DNA from: Pseudomonadota bacterium
GTDB taxonomy: Bacteria > Pseudomonadota > Alphaproteobacteria > Rhizobiales > Xanthobacteraceae
Direction of reading: 5' to 3'
Length of the DNA: 6,067 nucleotides
NCBI GenBank assembly: GCA_023392205.1
Contig: JAEVZN010000414.1
Location: 1 to 6,067, forward strand
Position 1 is the stretch's first letter, and each line of letters starts with the position of its first letter. Below, one piece after another: positions 4,118-6,067 of this stretch. Under the pieces are notes generated by a model. It saw only the letters and a list, made by a program, of their open reading frames with translations. It did not search any database and was not told the DNA's origin. The translations under genes and the position numbers were made by a program.

Positions 4118-5978
4118 AGATGCTCAACAGCTGATCGATCATGTCGCGGACCACCGACATCACCCGCGCATTGGCGCCATAGGCGGTTTGCAGGTTAAGC
4201 AGATTGGCCATCTCGACATCGATGTTCACGGCTGACTTGTCCGACATACGCGCCTTCAGCGCATTGACCACCACCTCCTGGCCCGACGCCAGGTTCTGCG
4301 CATTCTGTGCGGCCTCGCCCTGGCTGCTCACGACCTGGCGCAGGAAGGACGACAGCGATCCGGTAAAGGGCGACGATTGCGATCCGATGCCGGTACTGGC
4401 GGAAAACGTGACCGTCGTATCCATCAGCCGGTTGAGCAGGAAATCCGGCCGCGTCGAATCGCCGGCCGGAATGCCCGCGCCGTAGATGACCAGCTTCGAC
4501 GGATCGGCGACGAGTTGCGGATTGACGGTGATGCGGCCGGCCAGCCCCGTGATCTGCGAACCGTTGGCGGAAATGGCGCCGGTATAGACCGCCGTGCCGT
4601 CGGTAAAGAACGGCATCTCGGCGCCGCCCGCCGTCAGCCCCATCCGCGTCACCGTCGCCGTGACGGAATTGATGTTGCTGTTGTTGTTCGCGCCATCGTC
4701 GAGGATACGCAGGGTATCGCCGCCGGCATCGGCAAAATTGATCTTGCCATTGAAGCGGGCATTCAACTCGGCCGCCACGGCCGCCATGCCGTTGGAGAAA
4801 TCCACACCGATCACGGTATCGGCCGGGTCGGCGGTGACATCGCCGGACAGCGGCAAGGCGGAGGGATCGTCCACCCGCACGATGGTGACGCGATGCTGCT
4901 GGCCGGTGGTAGCGTCGGTATAGCTGAGATGAATCTTGTTGCCCGGCTGCATGCCGGCCGTATCGATGTCAAAGCCCTGCTGCGCGCCGGATGTGACGGC
5001 GCTGCCGCCGACCGTCGCGTCCGACAGGGCCGAGGCCATCGCGGCGGCCAGATGATCGACCTGCGCCTGCGCCTCGACCAGCACATGGTCGCGCATCTCG
5101 ACCAAGGCCGCGATCTCGCCCGAGCGGATCGCATTGGCCTGCAAGAGGTCGACCTGGCCGCCGGTCGGCGTGACCAGCGTCAGCGTACCGACGGTGCGGG
5201 TGCCGGAATCGGGCGTCCATCGCGCGCCTGCGGTCATCGTGCCCTGGGCATCGAAGGCCAGTTGCGAGGCCTGCATGCCGACCAATTGGATGCCCGAATT
5301 GGTGAAGACGTTGATCTGGTTGTGATCGCTCTGGATCACGCGGATGTCCATCAGCTGGGACAATTCGTCGATATAGGCGTCGCGCTGATCGAGCAGCGTG
5401 GCCGCTGCGGCATCGGGGGCGGTATTCAGCGAGAGCTGGCGGTTGATATCGGCGATCTGCGCCATCGCGTGATTGGCGCGGCTCACGGCATCGCTCAGCC
5501 CCATCTCGGCATCCGAGCGCAATGCCTGGATATCCCGGGTCATGGAATTGAGTTGCTGCGCCAGCACCTGCGCGGCGCTGATCACCGCGACCTGCGAGGA
5601 CGCGGTTTCCGGCGACGTGGCGAGCGACTGGATCGCGGAGGTGAAATTGTTGAACGTGCTTTCGAGTGTGGTCGCTGAACCGGGCGCACCGTAAAGCTGC
5701 TGCAGCCGCGCATAGAATTGCGCCCGCAATTGCGCGTAACTGCCGCCCGCCGCCTCGGTGCGCAATTGCCGCTGAAGATAGACATCGAGTTCGCGATTGA
5801 CCGACTCCACACGCACGCTGACGCCGTTGGTGCCGGCCGCCGTGGTGCTCTGCACCATGGTCTTGCGGACGTAACCCGGCGTCTCGGCATTGGCGACATT
5901 GGAGGCGACCAGCGCGAGCGCGGCCTGCGTGGTGCGCAGGCCAGCCGTCGCTGTCGTCAATGCCTGGGAGAGGCTCAT
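4116..5978 (-). CDS. flgK: Flagellar hook-associated protein 1 (FlgK)
   Basis: FlgK caps the hook and forms the first layer of the hook-filament junction; it is exported by the flagellar type III system. The 620 residues carry the rod/hook family N-terminal signature (SNVANAETPGYVRK, 26-39), the FlgK hallmark LLDQRDAYIDELSQLMDIRV (195-214), and the conserved C-terminus (SAVNIDVEMANLLNLQTAYG at 582-601, then ARVMSVVRDMIDQLLSI). Length is normal to slightly long for the family. A beta-rich region at about 346-447, with GNKIHLSYTDATTGQQHRV and GDTLRILDDG, looks like a surface-exposed IN-type insertion. There is no cysteine. The start at 5978 is supported by GGAG 8 nt upstream and the typical MSLSQAL beginning. 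It follows flgE by 27 bp and precedes flgL by 7 bp, so all three are almost certainly cotranscribed. Confidence 0.96.
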   Translation of the reverse strand: MSLSQALTTATAGLRTTQAALALVASNVANAETPGYVRKTMVQSTTAAGTNGVSVRVESVNRELDVYLQRQLRTEAAGGSYAQLRAQFYARLQQLYGAPGSATTLESTFNNFTSAIQSLATSPETASSQVAVISAAQVLAQQLNSMTRDIQALRSDAEMGLSDAVSRANHAMAQIADINRQLSLNTAPDAAAATLLDQRDAYIDELSQLMDIRVIQSDHNQINVFTNSGIQLVGMQASQLAFDAQGTMTAGARWTPDSGTRTVGTLTLVTPTGGQVDLLQANAIRSGEIAALVEMRDHVLVEAQAQVDHLAAAMASALSDATVGGSAVTSGAQQGFDIDTAGMQPGNKIHLSYTDATTGQQHRVTIVRVDDPSALPLSGDVTADPADTVIGVDFSNGMAAVAAELNARFNGKINFADAGGDTLRILDDGANNNSNINSVTATVTRMGLTAGGAEMPFFTDGTAVYTGAISANGSQITGLAGRITVNPQLVADPSKLVIYGAGIPAGDSTRPDFLLNRLMDTTVTFSASTGIGSQSSPFTGSLSSFLRQVVSSQGEAAQNAQNLASGQEVVVNALKARMSDKSAVNIDVEMANLLNLQTAYGANARVMSVVRDMIDQLLSI

Positions 5979-5986
5979 GCTTTATT

Positions 5987-5990
5987 CTCC
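5987..5990 (-). promoter_or_regulatory. Ribosome binding site of flgK
   Basis: On the minus strand GGAG lies 8 nt before the ATG (5978-5976), in the 27-bp gap after flgE. It supports the chosen flgK start. No promoter is visible in so short a gap. Confidence 0.65.
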
Positions 5991-6005
5991 GCCCGGAGCC
6001 CGGCT

Positions 6006-6067
6006 TCAGCGCAGCATGTTCAGAAGGTCTTGCACCATCTGGTTGGTGGTCGAGATCACCCGCGTAT
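6006..6067 (-). CDS. flgE: Flagellar hook protein FlgE, C-terminal end only (cut by the window edge)
   Basis: Reading the minus strand from the window end gives 19 residues and a TGA: TRVISTTNQMVQDLLNMLR. This is the conserved C-terminal D0 helix of the hook/rod axial family, with the RVIST-x-x-M-x-x-x-L pattern typical of FlgE, and parallels the end of FlgK (ARVMSVVRDMIDQLLSI). Its place directly upstream of flgK fits flgE, since flgE-flgK-flgL is a common alphaproteobacterial order. FlgG or another rod protein has a similar end and cannot be excluded from 19 residues, but is less likely here. The rest lies beyond 6067. Confidence 0.8.
   Translation of the reverse strand, partial: TRVISTTNQMVQDLLNMLR

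Noticed and set aside
4377..5678. Long open frame on the plus strand opposite flgK
   Set aside because: Same cause: the translation is rich in Arg, Gly, His and Asp repeats with no domain pattern, while the minus strand reads as a full, conserved FlgK.
1..6067. Mobile elements, CRISPR arrays, tRNA or rRNA genes
   Set aside because: I saw no transposase, terminal inverted repeats, regularly spaced direct repeats, tRNA cloverleaf or rRNA signature; nearly the entire window is accounted for by flagellar genes.

Overview
This window is a compact flagellar filament and hook-junction locus from an alphaproteobacterium, most likely a Hyphomicrobiales (Rhizobiales) member of the Bradyrhizobium/Rhodopseudomonas/Methylobacterium kind. 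Three things point there: the flbT-flaF pair, which is an alphaproteobacterial hallmark; the flagellin N-terminus (LSLQST, LATGKKVNTALDSP); and CtrA-type TTAA-N7-TTAAC boxes in a GC-rich genome (roughly 60% by eye). The genus cannot be fixed from this stretch.

Left half, plus strand. Positions 1-145 hold a probable tail of an upstream terminator (1-18), a perfect CtrA box (35-50), and a leader that can fold into a long hairpin (93-145) burying the Shine-Dalgarno sequence and ending exactly at the start codon. Then come the flagellin gene fliC (146-1618), its intrinsic terminator (1647-1675), a near-consensus CtrA site (1677-1692), and the regulators flbT (1782-2216) and flaF (2158-2523), which overlap by 59 bp.

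Right half, minus strand. The 3' end of flgE (hook protein, cut by the window edge), flgK (HAP1) and flgL (HAP3) form a tightly packed operon read from right to left. It converges on flaF. A bidirectional intrinsic terminator (2546-2572) sits in the 88-bp gap.

How the genes work together: FlgE builds the hook, FlgK and FlgL form the hook-filament junction, and flagellin polymerises beyond it. FlbT and FlaF tune flagellin production after transcription. In Caulobacter FlbT is known to bind the flagellin mRNA 5' leader, so the hairpin in front of fliC, beside flbT, is the most interesting element here. Two of the CDS (FlgL, flagellin) are long because of beta-rich insertions, and similar insertion modules appear in flagellin (twice), FlgL and FlgK.

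No mobile element, CRISPR array, tRNA or rRNA was seen. I found no evidence of a wholly new system. The gene content is ordinary, and the points worth a second look are regulatory structures and domain insertions.
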